DNA of 5,430 nt. It comes from Syntrophomonas sp. (GTDB lineage: Bacteria > Bacillota > Syntrophomonadia > Syntrophomonadales > Syntrophomonadaceae). Made by a program: the position numbers and the translations under genes. The stretch is taken from NCBI GenBank assembly GCA_028693695.1, contig JAQUUV010000058.1, forward strand, positions 1-5,430, in the 5' to 3' direction. Shown here in pieces: positions 1 to 5,158 of the stretch. The number at the start of each line of letters is the position of its first letter. The first letter of the stretch is position 1. The notes under the pieces are model-generated. The model did no database searches, was not told where the DNA came from, and worked only from the letters and a program-made list of their open reading frames with translations.

Positions 1-91
1 TTACAGTCCCTAATATGCCGGCGAACGGAAATCCTTGGATTAATAATTGCATTATTTTACACGTGTGTTTAGAATAGTCTAAAGGCGTCAA
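1..91 (-). CDS. Partial CDS, 5' end only, unidentified protein
   Basis: Reading the minus strand from a TTG at 91-89, 30 codons stay open to the window edge, giving a protein that begins MTPLDYSKHTCKIMQLLIQG. A GGGAGG ribosome binding site sits on the minus strand at 96-101, four or five bases before the TTG, which is close but workable. The composition is protein-like: a polar start, then a hydrophobic stretch rich in Ile, Leu, Gly and Phe. I do not recognise the family. The gene is divergent from the Mrp gene, with about 85 bases between the two starts. An internal ATG at codon 14 has no comparable ribosome binding site. The plus strand of the same bases has a 24-codon open stretch, which I take to be its shadow. 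Calling this a gene is an inference from the start signal and the open frame; most of it lies outside the window. Confidence 0.5.
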   Translation of the reverse strand, partial: MTPLDYSKHTCKIMQLLIQGFPFAGILGTV

Positions 92-176
92 CTTTCCTCC
101 CTTAATTCAAAATTATGAATTAAAAATTAAGAATTATTTCCATACTAATATATGTAGATTAGAAAGGAGAATAGAT
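92..176. promoter_or_regulatory. Divergent AT-rich intergenic region with GAATTA inverted/direct repeats
   Basis: This spacer lies between two divergent genes. It holds a perfect 7-base inverted repeat, TTAATTC at 102-108 and GAATTAA at 117-123 (8-base loop), and another GAATTA at 131-136. It is almost pure A/T, so the repeats have limited significance. I found no convincing -35/-10 pair for the Mrp gene inside it. A weaker candidate, TTGCAT 47-52 and TAGAAT 70-75 with a 17-base spacer, lies inside the divergent gene. Confidence 0.3.
163..169 (+). promoter_or_regulatory. Ribosome binding site of the Mrp gene
   Basis: AAAGGAG lies 7 bases before the ATG at 177. This is close to ideal and fixes the start, so the cysteine-rich N-terminus of the protein is real. 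Confidence 0.85.
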
Positions 177-1019
177 ATGTCTGATAAATGTAACACCTGC
201 GGTTCCAGTGGAAGCTGTAGCGTGGATCCTGCTGCGTGCGGGGTAGAGATTGAAAAAACACTCGTCGGTTCACTCAATAATGTTCGTAATGTAATTGTAG
301 TAATGAGCGGTAAAGGCGGAGTAGGGAAATCATCGGTCACCGGACTAATTGCTGCCAGTTTAGCACGGACAGGCAAGCGGGTGGGGGTGCTGGACGCAGA
401 TATAACTGGTCCAAGTCAGCCCAGAGCCTTCGGCATCCCCAGTAATGTTGGCATTAAAGCTACTGATTTTGGGCTTATCCCACTTGAAGCCCGGCTGGGG
501 GTAAAGCTAATGTCCATCAATTTCTTTTTGCCCAATGAGGATGATCCCGTTATTTGGAGGGGTCCCATGTTGGCAGGCGCGGTCAAGCAGTTTTGGGAAG
601 AGGTTGACTGGCGCGATCTGGACTATATGATTGTTGATTTACCACCGGGAACCGGGGATGTGCCTCTGACTGTAATGCAATCATTACCGGTAAATGGAAT
701 TGTAATTGTATCTTCCCCCCAGGATCTAGCCTTTATGGTAGTTAAAAAGACCATAAAAATGGCGCAAAAGATGAAGATACCCATTCTGGGACTGGTGGAG
801 AATATGAGCTACGCAGTATGCCCGCATTGCGATGAGAAGTTGGAGATATTTGGCCATAGCCAAGGAGCTCAGGTGGCCAAGGATACCGATATAGATTTTC
901 TGGGTGGCTTGCCCTGGGATATTTCATTAAATACTCTGATTGATCAGGGGAAAATTGAAGATTATGTTTCTGAGGACATGAAATCTATAGTTGAGCAGAT
1001 CGTAGTTAAATTACCCTAA
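177..1019 (+). CDS. mrp: Mrp/NBP35 family P-loop ATPase, Fe-S cluster carrier
   Basis: This 280-residue protein is a MinD/ParA-fold ATPase of the Mrp (ApbC/NBP35) family. Characterised members bind a 4Fe-4S cluster at a dimer interface and pass it to apo-proteins in the cytoplasm. Visible motifs are a deviant Walker A GKGGVGKS at 45-52, the DADITGPS switch segment at 73-80, Walker B MIVDLPPGTGD around 151-161, and the cluster-binding CPHC at 215-218 after VENMSY. The N-terminal MIP18-like domain found in many Mrp proteins is absent. The protein instead starts with a cysteine cluster, C5-X2-C8-X5-C14 plus C21, resembling the N-terminal ferredoxin-like motif of Nbp35 and of Mrp proteins from anaerobes and archaea. 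It is divergent from the partial gene on its left and has no obvious terminator. The client protein cannot be told from this context. Confidence 0.93.
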   Translation: MSDKCNTCGSSGSCSVDPAACGVEIEKTLVGSLNNVRNVIVVMSGKGGVGKSSVTGLIAASLARTGKRVGVLDADITGPSQPRAFGIPSNVGIKATDFGLIPLEARLGVKLMSINFFLPNEDDPVIWRGPMLAGAVKQFWEEVDWRDLDYMIVDLPPGTGDVPLTVMQSLPVNGIVIVSSPQDLAFMVVKKTIKMAQKMKIPILGLVENMSYAVCPHCDEKLEIFGHSQGAQVAKDTDIDFLGGLPWDISLNTLIDQGKIEDYVSEDMKSIVEQIVVKLP

Positions 1020-1063
1020 GGGGTTATTAAGAAATAAACAAGGCAGAATAGTCCCTAAATGTC

Positions 1064-1171
1064 ATGAAGATATATTCCTGGAATATGAATGGGATAAGGG
1101 ATCAGATTATTTGCCAGCATGCCTTAATAATAAAGGAACAAAATACCACCCTTGGCATTAAAATTGATTGA
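1064..1171 (+). pseudogene. Remnant of exonuclease III (xth/exoA) N-terminus
   Basis: From the ATG at 1064 a 35-codon frame runs to TGA at 1169-1171. Its first 12 residues, MKIYSWNMNGIR, match the highly conserved N-terminus of exonuclease III/AP endonuclease (family pattern MKxxSWNxNGxR, in which the first Asn is an active-site residue). After residue 12 the similarity stops. The next residues, DQIIC, loosely recall the later family segment DIICLQE, which would fit an internal deletion, but this is speculative. A functional enzyme has about 250 residues, so this is at most a relic. There is no good ribosome binding site. The match is from memory of the family and is too specific to dismiss easily. 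A chance resemblance or an expressed micro-peptide are the alternatives. Confidence 0.5.
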
Positions 1172-1197
1172 CCGTTCGCGGCTGATCAAATTATAAT
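1168..1197 (+). promoter_or_regulatory. Sigma-A-type promoter for the small orphan gene
   Basis: TTGACC (1168-1173) and a perfect TATAAT (1192-1197) are separated by 18 bases. Transcription would start near 1204, leaving a leader of about 90 bases before the 48-residue gene. The leader holds a weak 6-base inverted repeat, TAATCG 1225-1230 and CGATTA 1269-1274, but no structure I can identify as a riboswitch. Confidence 0.6.
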
Positions 1198-1296
1198 AGA
1201 ATAAGGTCGTTAGTATGTGATTTATAATCGATATTAGTTGTATATTGGGTTATATAATTCTTCTTATACGATTAATGTATTGGGGGGTATGAAAAT

Positions 1297-1443
1297 ATGG
1301 GCACAAAATTATTTATGGAATTAAGGCGGATATTTGCTGAATTGGCCTCTACTTTAATATTGGGTAAAAACAAAGATGCGGCAGATATAGCCATGACCCT
1401 ATCAGAGAAAAGCAGGGCTCTGGCTGAAGAATTGGCAAAATAG
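1297..1443 (+). CDS. 48-residue helical small protein, unknown function
   Basis: ATG at 1297 follows a run of six G (1282-1287) at a 9-base spacing, and the frame closes with TAG at 1441-1443. The product begins MGTKLFMELRRIFAELASTL, continues with a charged middle (GKNKDAAD) and ends in an Ala/Glu/Lys-rich stretch (SRALAEELAK). No cysteines, signal peptide or clear membrane segment are visible. It has only one Gly-containing break and no Pro, so two amphipathic helices are likely. A good promoter (1168-1197) precedes it and an intrinsic terminator (1484-1514) follows 40 bases after the stop, so it looks like a self-contained transcription unit. I do not recognise a family. An ATG at 1289 in another frame gives only 11 codons. 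A regulatory RNA that merely carries this frame is the main alternative. Confidence 0.6.
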   Translation: MGTKLFMELRRIFAELASTLILGKNKDAADIAMTLSEKSRALAEELAK

Positions 1444-1483
1444 AGTATTACCAAGAGACTACTTGTATTTCGAATAGACTGAT

Positions 1484-1514
1484 AAAGTACCGGTGACGAA
1501 CCGGTGCTTTTTTT
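1484..1514 (+). terminator. Intrinsic terminator after the small orphan gene
   Basis: ACCGGT at 1489-1494 pairs with ACCGGT at 1500-1505 around a GACGA loop. The stem extends by a G-C and a U-G pair, and possibly by A-U pairs into the T run. Seven T residues at 1508-1514 follow the stem. This is a classic Rho-independent terminator on the plus strand. Confidence 0.9.
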
Positions 1515-1528
1515 CATGGTTGAACTAG

Positions 1529-1558
1529 CTGACAGACCGACGCTAGCTTATGGATAAT
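1529..1558 (+). promoter_or_regulatory. Candidate promoter for cobO
   Basis: CTGACA (1529-1534) and GATAAT (1553-1558), each 5 of 6 to consensus, are 18 bases apart. Transcription would begin near 1565, downstream of the in-frame ATG at 1550 but upstream of the strong ribosome binding site at 1586-1592. The site directly follows the terminator at 1484-1514, so cobO needs a promoter here. Confidence 0.45.
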
Positions 1559-1585
1559 AGAGGTGATAATATTAAAGAAAAGGGC

Positions 1586-1592
1586 GGGGAGG
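1586..1592 (+). promoter_or_regulatory. Ribosome binding site deciding the cobO start
   Basis: GGGGAGG lies 8 bases before an in-frame CTG (1601) and 5 before an ATT (1598). The ATG at 1550 has no ribosome binding site in front of it. This argues for translation from CTG. Confidence 0.6.
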
Positions 1593-1600
1593 GAACAATT

Positions 1601-2146
1601 CTGAAAAAACTAGAACTTAGCCAAGTTCAAGTCTATACCGGAAACGGCAAAGGCAAGACTACTGCGGCTCTTGGCCAAGGCATTCGCTGTCTTGGGGCAG
1701 GTCTCAAAGTTGTATGGGTGAGTTTTTTGAAGAATTCGGGCTCCTCTGAGTTTAAGGCCCTGGACCGGTTTTCGCCACAATTTCAGTTGATTATGGCCAA
1801 TCAAAAGATGCGGGGGTTTTATTGGGAATTATCATCCGAAGAAAAAGCGGAAACCTGGCAAGATTGCCAGGTAGCTTATGCCTCAGTGCAAGAATTGATT
1901 GCCGAACCAGTAAGCGATGTGCTGATCCTGGACGAAATAATGGCTGTACTAGAATACGGAATCATTCCAGTTAATGACGTGTTGCTGGTTATGCAACAGT
2001 GCCGTGCCAGGCATATAGAATTGATTTTAACTGGTCGGAATGCCCCGAACTCAATTCTAGCTGGTGCTGACCTGGTCACGGAGATGAAAGAAATTAAACA
2101 TCCACTGGCGAACGGTATCAGAGCCCGCCAGGGGATTGAATACTAA
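1601..2146 (+). CDS. cobO: Cob(I)alamin adenosyltransferase, CobO/BtuR type
   Basis: This is the ATP:corrinoid adenosyltransferase that moves the 5'-deoxyadenosyl group of ATP to the cobalt of cob(I)alamin or cobinamide, making coenzyme B12 in the cytoplasm. From the CTG start it has 181 residues, normal for the family. Visible motifs are the P-loop VYTGNGKGKTTAA near residues 11-23, the Walker-B-like VLILDEIM near 107-114, TGRNAP near 144-149, LVTEMKEIKHP near 158-168, and the typical C-terminus ARQGIEY. The frame is open upstream to an ATG at 1550 (198 residues). That ATG lacks a ribosome binding site, overlaps a likely promoter, and adds 17 residues unlike the family. CTG at 1601, or less likely ATT at 1598, is therefore preferred; a conventional annotation would give 1550. 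No other cobalamin genes and no B12 riboswitch are in view. The stop overlaps that of the convergent DUF2225 gene. Confidence 0.92.
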   Translation: MKKLELSQVQVYTGNGKGKTTAALGQGIRCLGAGLKVVWVSFLKNSGSSEFKALDRFSPQFQLIMANQKMRGFYWELSSEEKAETWQDCQVAYASVQELIAEPVSDVLILDEIMAVLEYGIIPVNDVLLVMQQCRARHIELILTGRNAPNSILAGADLVTEMKEIKHPLANGIRARQGIEY

Positions 2147-3186
2147 TCTTTTGGGGATTCTAACATCGCTAGCAGTTTGGACTGTAAGTCCTTTTCGTTG
2201 GAGAAATTAGATGGCAAGTCACCATCCATTTTTTCCATGAGGGTGTCAATTACGGCTCTCAATATTTGCTCTTTACTGATTATTTTTTTGCTCGCCTCAT
2301 AGCCACGGTTAACTATTTGGTTTAACCATTCTATCTGATCTGGATAAAGATGGACCATCATCTGCATAGTATTACGGCGCTGGGGAGCGGAAGTAGATTT
2401 TGAGGCTGCCACAACAGTCGGTACTTCTTCTGGTGTTTTGGTTTTGACATTGCTATCTGGCTCAGCTTTGTTATCCTTAGATGGGACCGTTTCAGGTGCA
2501 TTTTTAGCTTTTTCACGAGCTAAAGACCACTGGTCGCGAGCTGATTTTTCAATAGCTGGATTCATTTTAATATTGGGGTGAAATATGGCTATATTGAACC
2601 AATTTACCGCTTCAGAATAATTGTCCTGACGCAGATAGAGTTCACCGATAAGGTAGGCGGCCTGGACATCACTGAGATTACCTACATGACTACTGGATTT
2701 TTGAAATGCCTGTAGATAGTGTTTTAAAGCCTCGTCCAGATAATAGCTTTCCGATTCTCCGTTACCTGCTTCCCGGGTTATCCAAGCAGCAGCTAGTAAT
2801 AGACCGGCTAGTTCTCCAGGTGCCACTTTTTTGAGCTGCGCGGTCCGGATAGCCAGCTGAAAACTGAGCAGGACAGTATCTAAATCCCTCTCCTTGCTAA
2901 AATCAATCGGTTTTTCCAAGGGCATTTGGGCTAGAGCTGCAGATAAGCCCTTAACTAGATTCATGGGCAAGGGAGTTGCGAAAAGGGTATTGGAAGCGGC
3001 ATAATTGCATACCGGGCATACTATGATTGAATAGTGGGTTGGATTCGCCCCTTTATAAATAGTATGAAAATCAGATTCACGCTCTCCGATGTAAACCTTG
3101 GAACTTCTGATAGCCAGAGATGTAAATGTCATTTGGCATATTGGACATGTATATTTTCGGTCGAAATATGCGCTGAGTTCAGCCAC
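2143..3186 (-). CDS. DUF2225 protein: zinc ribbon, TPR-like repeats and RHH-like C-terminus
   Basis: From GTG at 3186 this is a 347-residue protein. Residues 1-65 carry two CxxC knuckles, CPIC (14-17) and CPVC (57-60), separated by the SSKVYIGERESDFHTIYKG segment typical of DUF2225, so a zinc ribbon is likely. Residues about 105-225 are helical with TPR-like pairs (for example YLIGELYLRQDNYSEAVNWF). Residues about 228-270 form a charged, Pro/Ser/Thr-rich linker. Residues about 274-320 (MVHLYPDQIEWLNQIV, then SKEQILRAVIDTLM) have the strand-helix-helix pattern of a ribbon-helix-helix domain. Start choice: the GTG at 3195 lies inside the ribosome binding site GAGGTGAT (3191-3198), which is well spaced for the GTG at 3186. 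The function of DUF2225 is unknown; DNA or RNA binding is an inference. As I recall, typical members end before the linker, at roughly 230 residues. Confidence 0.8.
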   Translation of the reverse strand: MAELSAYFDRKYTCPICQMTFTSLAIRSSKVYIGERESDFHTIYKGANPTHYSIIVCPVCNYAASNTLFATPLPMNLVKGLSAALAQMPLEKPIDFSKERDLDTVLLSFQLAIRTAQLKKVAPGELAGLLLAAAWITREAGNGESESYYLDEALKHYLQAFQKSSSHVGNLSDVQAAYLIGELYLRQDNYSEAVNWFNIAIFHPNIKMNPAIEKSARDQWSLAREKAKNAPETVPSKDNKAEPDSNVKTKTPEEVPTVVAASKSTSAPQRRNTMQMMVHLYPDQIEWLNQIVNRGYEASKKIISKEQILRAVIDTLMEKMDGDLPSNFSNEKDLQSKLLAMLESPKD

Positions 3187-3200
3187 TATAATCACCTCAC

Positions 3201-3212
3201 AGAAATATTTCT
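3201..3212. promoter_or_regulatory. 12-base perfect palindrome upstream of DUF2225
   Basis: AGAAATATTTCT sits directly upstream of the DUF2225 ribosome binding site (3191-3198). It may be an operator, but A/T-rich palindromes also arise by chance. Confidence 0.3.
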
Positions 3213-3276
3213 CGAAAGTTGTAACAATACCTCTAAATACCTCACAATTTTTAGGTAAAAATCTATATTGAATTAT

Positions 3277-3292
3277 AATATTTTAAAATATT
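3277..3292. promoter_or_regulatory. 16-base perfect palindrome between divergent genes
   Basis: AATATTTTAAAATATT is a perfect 16-base palindrome with no central spacer. It lies just upstream of the likely queD promoter, between the divergent DUF2225 and queD genes. It could bind a dimeric regulator or simply be A/T-rich upstream DNA. Confidence 0.35.
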
Positions 3293-3294
3293 TT

Positions 3295-3322
3295 TTGATA
3301 GTCCCGAAAATAGTGGTAATAT
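3295..3322 (+). promoter_or_regulatory. Candidate promoter of the queD operon
   Basis: TTGATA (3295-3300) and TAATAT (3317-3322) are 16 bases apart, with an extended -10 TG at 3314-3315. Transcription would start near 3329. The -10 overlaps one arm of an imperfect inverted repeat, AGTGGTAA 3312-3319 and TTGCCACT 3345-3352 (7 of 8 paired), that could hold a repressor site. I see no preQ1 riboswitch in the remaining leader of about 70 bases. Confidence 0.4.
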
Positions 3323-3397
3323 TTATAGTGCATAGGTGTTAGGGTTGCCACTGTGATAGCATTTATCTGCTGGATGAGTCAAACAGGGAGGATTATT

Positions 3398-3763
3398 ATG
3401 TATGAAATTTCAGTTGCCCAGGATTTTGCCGCTGCTCATAAACTGAATGATTACCAGGGGCAATGCAGTAATGTGCATGGACATACCTGGAAGGTTGAGA
3501 TAAGCATAGCTAGCGATCATTTGAATGAAAGCAGTATGGTAATGGACTTCAAGGATTTAAAGACGGCTCTGCTGGTTATTTTGGATCGATATGACCACGG
3601 CTATCTCAATGAAATTTGTCCTTTTGATACCGTGAATCCTACCGCCGAAAATATTGCCCGGGAGATATATAAGGAATTTAAAGATGTCTGCACCGGATGT
3701 AAACTAAGTAAGGTTAAGGTGTGGGAGTCTGCCAGCAGTTGCGCAACTTATTGGGAGGATTGA
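3398..3763 (+). CDS. queD: 6-carboxytetrahydropterin synthase QueD
   Basis: This 121-residue protein of the PTPS/QueD family converts 7,8-dihydroneopterin triphosphate to 6-carboxy-5,6,7,8-tetrahydropterin, the second step from GTP to preQ0 and queuosine. The zinc ligands are visible as H14 (AAAH) and H27 and H29 (VHGH). The catalytic Cys is C23 (QCSNVHGH), with D65-H66 in YDHGYLN as the expected Asp/His of the active site. VMDF (48-51), PTAENIA (81-87) and WES (109-111, with the pterin-anchoring Glu) complete the signature. The length is typical of bacterial QueD. The ATG at 3398 has AGGGAGG (3385-3391) six bases upstream; an earlier start at 3353 would add 15 unrelated residues. It is the first gene of an operon with DUF366 and queE. 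The paralogous eukaryotic-type PTPS is unlikely given the CxxxHGH motif and the queE neighbour. Confidence 0.94.
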   Translation: MYEISVAQDFAAAHKLNDYQGQCSNVHGHTWKVEISIASDHLNESSMVMDFKDLKTALLVILDRYDHGYLNEICPFDTVNPTAENIAREIYKEFKDVCTGCKLSKVKVWESASSCATYWED

Positions 3764-3804
3764 AATCAGAAACCAGAAAGCATATAGGAAAGTGGGGATT
3801 GATT

Positions 3805-4371
3805 ATGATCAAAACTTTAGTGCTGGAAGATCAGATTAAGTACGATGGAACCCAGTTGCAACCACACTGGATATACCGTAATTTTGGCATCCTGGGTGAC
3901 GCTGTAGTTGCCTTCATTGGTGAAGTAGATGTAGCCCTTGACAATATGGTGGACTTGACCGATGTTAAGGAAAAAGAATTCATCTATTCACCTCTAATGT
4001 TAAATTTTATCGTTGAACATTTTACCACCGATTTAGAGTTGGCTATTTACAGGCAACGAATGCTTATTGTAGCGGTTAAAGAAGAATTGGAACAGTATGA
4101 AATCGAGGTACAGAGAGTAGGGGACGACCTGTATATAAATCGGGGTAAGCTGTCGGTTTCCATTGCTACTAGTTCAGTTGTTTCAACTCTTATACATATT
4201 GGACTGAACATAGAAACAGAGGGCACGCCGGTAAAAACCGCAGGGCTTAAGGAAATAGGAATCAATGATATTTCAGCCTTTGCCAATAATGTAATGCTTA
4301 GTTACAAAAGAGAATTAGAGCGTATATATGAGGCCCGGTGTAAGGTCCGGGGAATTACAGTTGAAGGCTAA
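3805..4371 (+). CDS. DUF366 family protein in a queuosine-precursor operon
   Basis: This 188-residue protein begins MIKTLVLEDQIKYDGTQLQP, followed by HWIYRNFGILGD, which I recognise as DUF366 (PF04017), a family known mainly from archaea and anaerobic bacteria. No function is established. From memory, a Pyrococcus member was placed in the class II aminoacyl-tRNA synthetase/biotin synthetase fold. In keeping with that, the segment VGDDLYINRGKLSVSIA (about 105-121) followed by LIHIGLNIETEG (129-140) recalls the lysine-containing core of lipoate and biotin ligases; this is inference. The ATG at 3805 has GGGGA (3794-3798) six bases upstream. The frame is open back to a GTG at 3721 inside queD, but that would duplicate queD coding sequence and lacks a signal. 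It lies 41 bases after queD and overlaps queE by 11 bases, so a role in deazapurine or tRNA modification metabolism is plausible but unproven. Confidence 0.85.
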   Translation: MIKTLVLEDQIKYDGTQLQPHWIYRNFGILGDAVVAFIGEVDVALDNMVDLTDVKEKEFIYSPLMLNFIVEHFTTDLELAIYRQRMLIVAVKEELEQYEIEVQRVGDDLYINRGKLSVSIATSSVVSTLIHIGLNIETEGTPVKTAGLKEIGINDISAFANNVMLSYKRELERIYEARCKVRGITVEG

Positions 4372-5092
4372 TCTAGCGGAGATTATGGAAAGTATCCAGG
4401 GAGAAGGCTTGCTGGTAGGCAGCCGCCAAGTATTTCTGCGTTTTACAGGTTGCAACCTGCGCTGTGCATATTGCGATACTCCAGCCAGTTTTGAACCATT
4501 GGCATATTGCCAAGTAGCTAAGGTGACGGGACGAGGAGACTTATGGGAACAAGTGCCTAATCCCTTGTCGGTAGAACAGGTTCTGGAACAGCTTGAAAAC
4601 TACAGTTCGCAATGGATCAGTCTGACTGGTGGGGAACCGCTTTTGTGGGCTGATTTTATCAAGGAGATAGGGACGAGCTTAAAGCACCGAGGTTATAAAC
4701 TGCTTTTGGAGACCAATGGCACCCTTTATGAGCAACTAGATAAATGTTTGCCTTATATTGATGTAATAAGTATGGATTACAAACTTCCTTCCTCTACAGG
4801 TATAGACTGTGGGGCAAAGCACGCTCAGTTTTTGACTGTGGCAGGTAATAAGCCAGTTTATATAAAAATTGTCATTGATGCGAAAGTCAAGAGGGTAGAA
4901 ATCGAAGCAGCGCTTGGAATAATAACAGATGTTAACCCCAATATTACTCTCATATTACAGCCGGTTACTCCCATAAGAGATGCTGTGTCTCCGAGTATAG
5001 ACAAGCTATTGGATTTACAGAAAATGTGCCGAGAAAAAATTTCGGATGTCAGGATAATTCCACAAATACATAAGATGATGGGTCTCATTTAG
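4361..5092 (+). CDS. queE: 7-carboxy-7-deazaguanine synthase QueE (radical SAM)
   Basis: QueE is a radical SAM enzyme that contracts the ring of 6-carboxytetrahydropterin, the QueD product, to 7-carboxy-7-deazaguanine, the third step to preQ0. From TTG at 4361 it has 243 residues. Visible motifs are the substrate-binding SIQGEG (11-16), the cluster motif CNLRCAYCD with C31, C35 and C38 (CX3CX2C), TGGEPLLW (89-96) for SAM, ETNG (117-120), DYKLPSS (about 139-145), and PQIHKMMG at the C-terminus. Start choice: TTG at 4361 is preceded by GGGGA (4349-4353) at good spacing, and homologues begin near MKANLAEI. An in-frame ATG at 4328 would add 11 residues and deepen the DUF366 overlap from 11 to 44 bases. 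QueC and QueF, needed to finish preQ0 and preQ1, are not in the window. Confidence 0.93.
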   Translation: MKANLAEIMESIQGEGLLVGSRQVFLRFTGCNLRCAYCDTPASFEPLAYCQVAKVTGRGDLWEQVPNPLSVEQVLEQLENYSSQWISLTGGEPLLWADFIKEIGTSLKHRGYKLLLETNGTLYEQLDKCLPYIDVISMDYKLPSSTGIDCGAKHAQFLTVAGNKPVYIKIVIDAKVKRVEIEAALGIITDVNPNITLILQPVTPIRDAVSPSIDKLLDLQKMCREKISDVRIIPQIHKMMGLI

Positions 5093-5102
5093 CCAGCTTG
5101 CC

Positions 5103-5131
5103 TTGAAAATATTAGGTGCTTAAATTAGAAT
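5103..5131 (+). promoter_or_regulatory. Sigma-A-type promoter for the YpmA-lepB unit
   Basis: TTGAAA (5103-5108) and TAGAAT (5126-5131) are 17 bases apart, each 5 of 6 to consensus. Transcription would start near 5138, just upstream of the ribosome binding site at 5146-5153. This separates the following genes from the que operon, although no terminator is visible after queE. Confidence 0.55.
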
Positions 5132-5158
5132 GTAATGATATGGAGAGGGGGAGCGGCA

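Noticed and set aside
59..66. ACACGTGT palindrome as a regulator site for mrp
   Set aside because: It is only eight bases and lies in the coding start of the divergent gene.
1013..1024. ACCC-TAAG-GGGT hairpin at the end of mrp as a terminator
   Set aside because: The stem is only four bases and no T run follows.
5..1058. Repeat AGTCCCTAA at 5-13 and 1050-1058, with GAATAGTC at 72-79 and 1046-1053
   Set aside because: Eight- to nine-base matches are expected by chance in 5.4 kb, and the flanks do not align.
1072..1086. Perfect 15-base palindrome ATATTCC-T-GGAATAT as an operator
   Set aside because: It falls within the codons for IYSWN of the exonuclease III-like remnant, so coding history explains it at least as well.
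1272..1517. Minus-strand open frame of 81 codons over the orphan small gene
   Set aside because: It would begin in the T run of the terminator and is antisense to a frame with better start, promoter and terminator signals.
1515..1600. Cobalamin riboswitch before cobO
   Set aside because: The space after the terminator is under 90 bases and no B12-box-like sequence is visible.
2105..2131. CTGGCG/CGCCAG hairpin as a shared terminator for cobO and DUF2225
   Set aside because: It lies inside coding sequence with a 15-base loop and no T run on either strand.
3034..3258. Plus-strand open frame of 74 codons opposite DUF2225
   Set aside because: It is antisense to a well-supported gene, has no ribosome binding site and shows no recognisable product.
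3196..3397. preQ1 riboswitch in front of queD
   Set aside because: I could not find the short pseudoknot pattern with the A-rich tail next to the ribosome binding site; only a generic inverted repeat is present.
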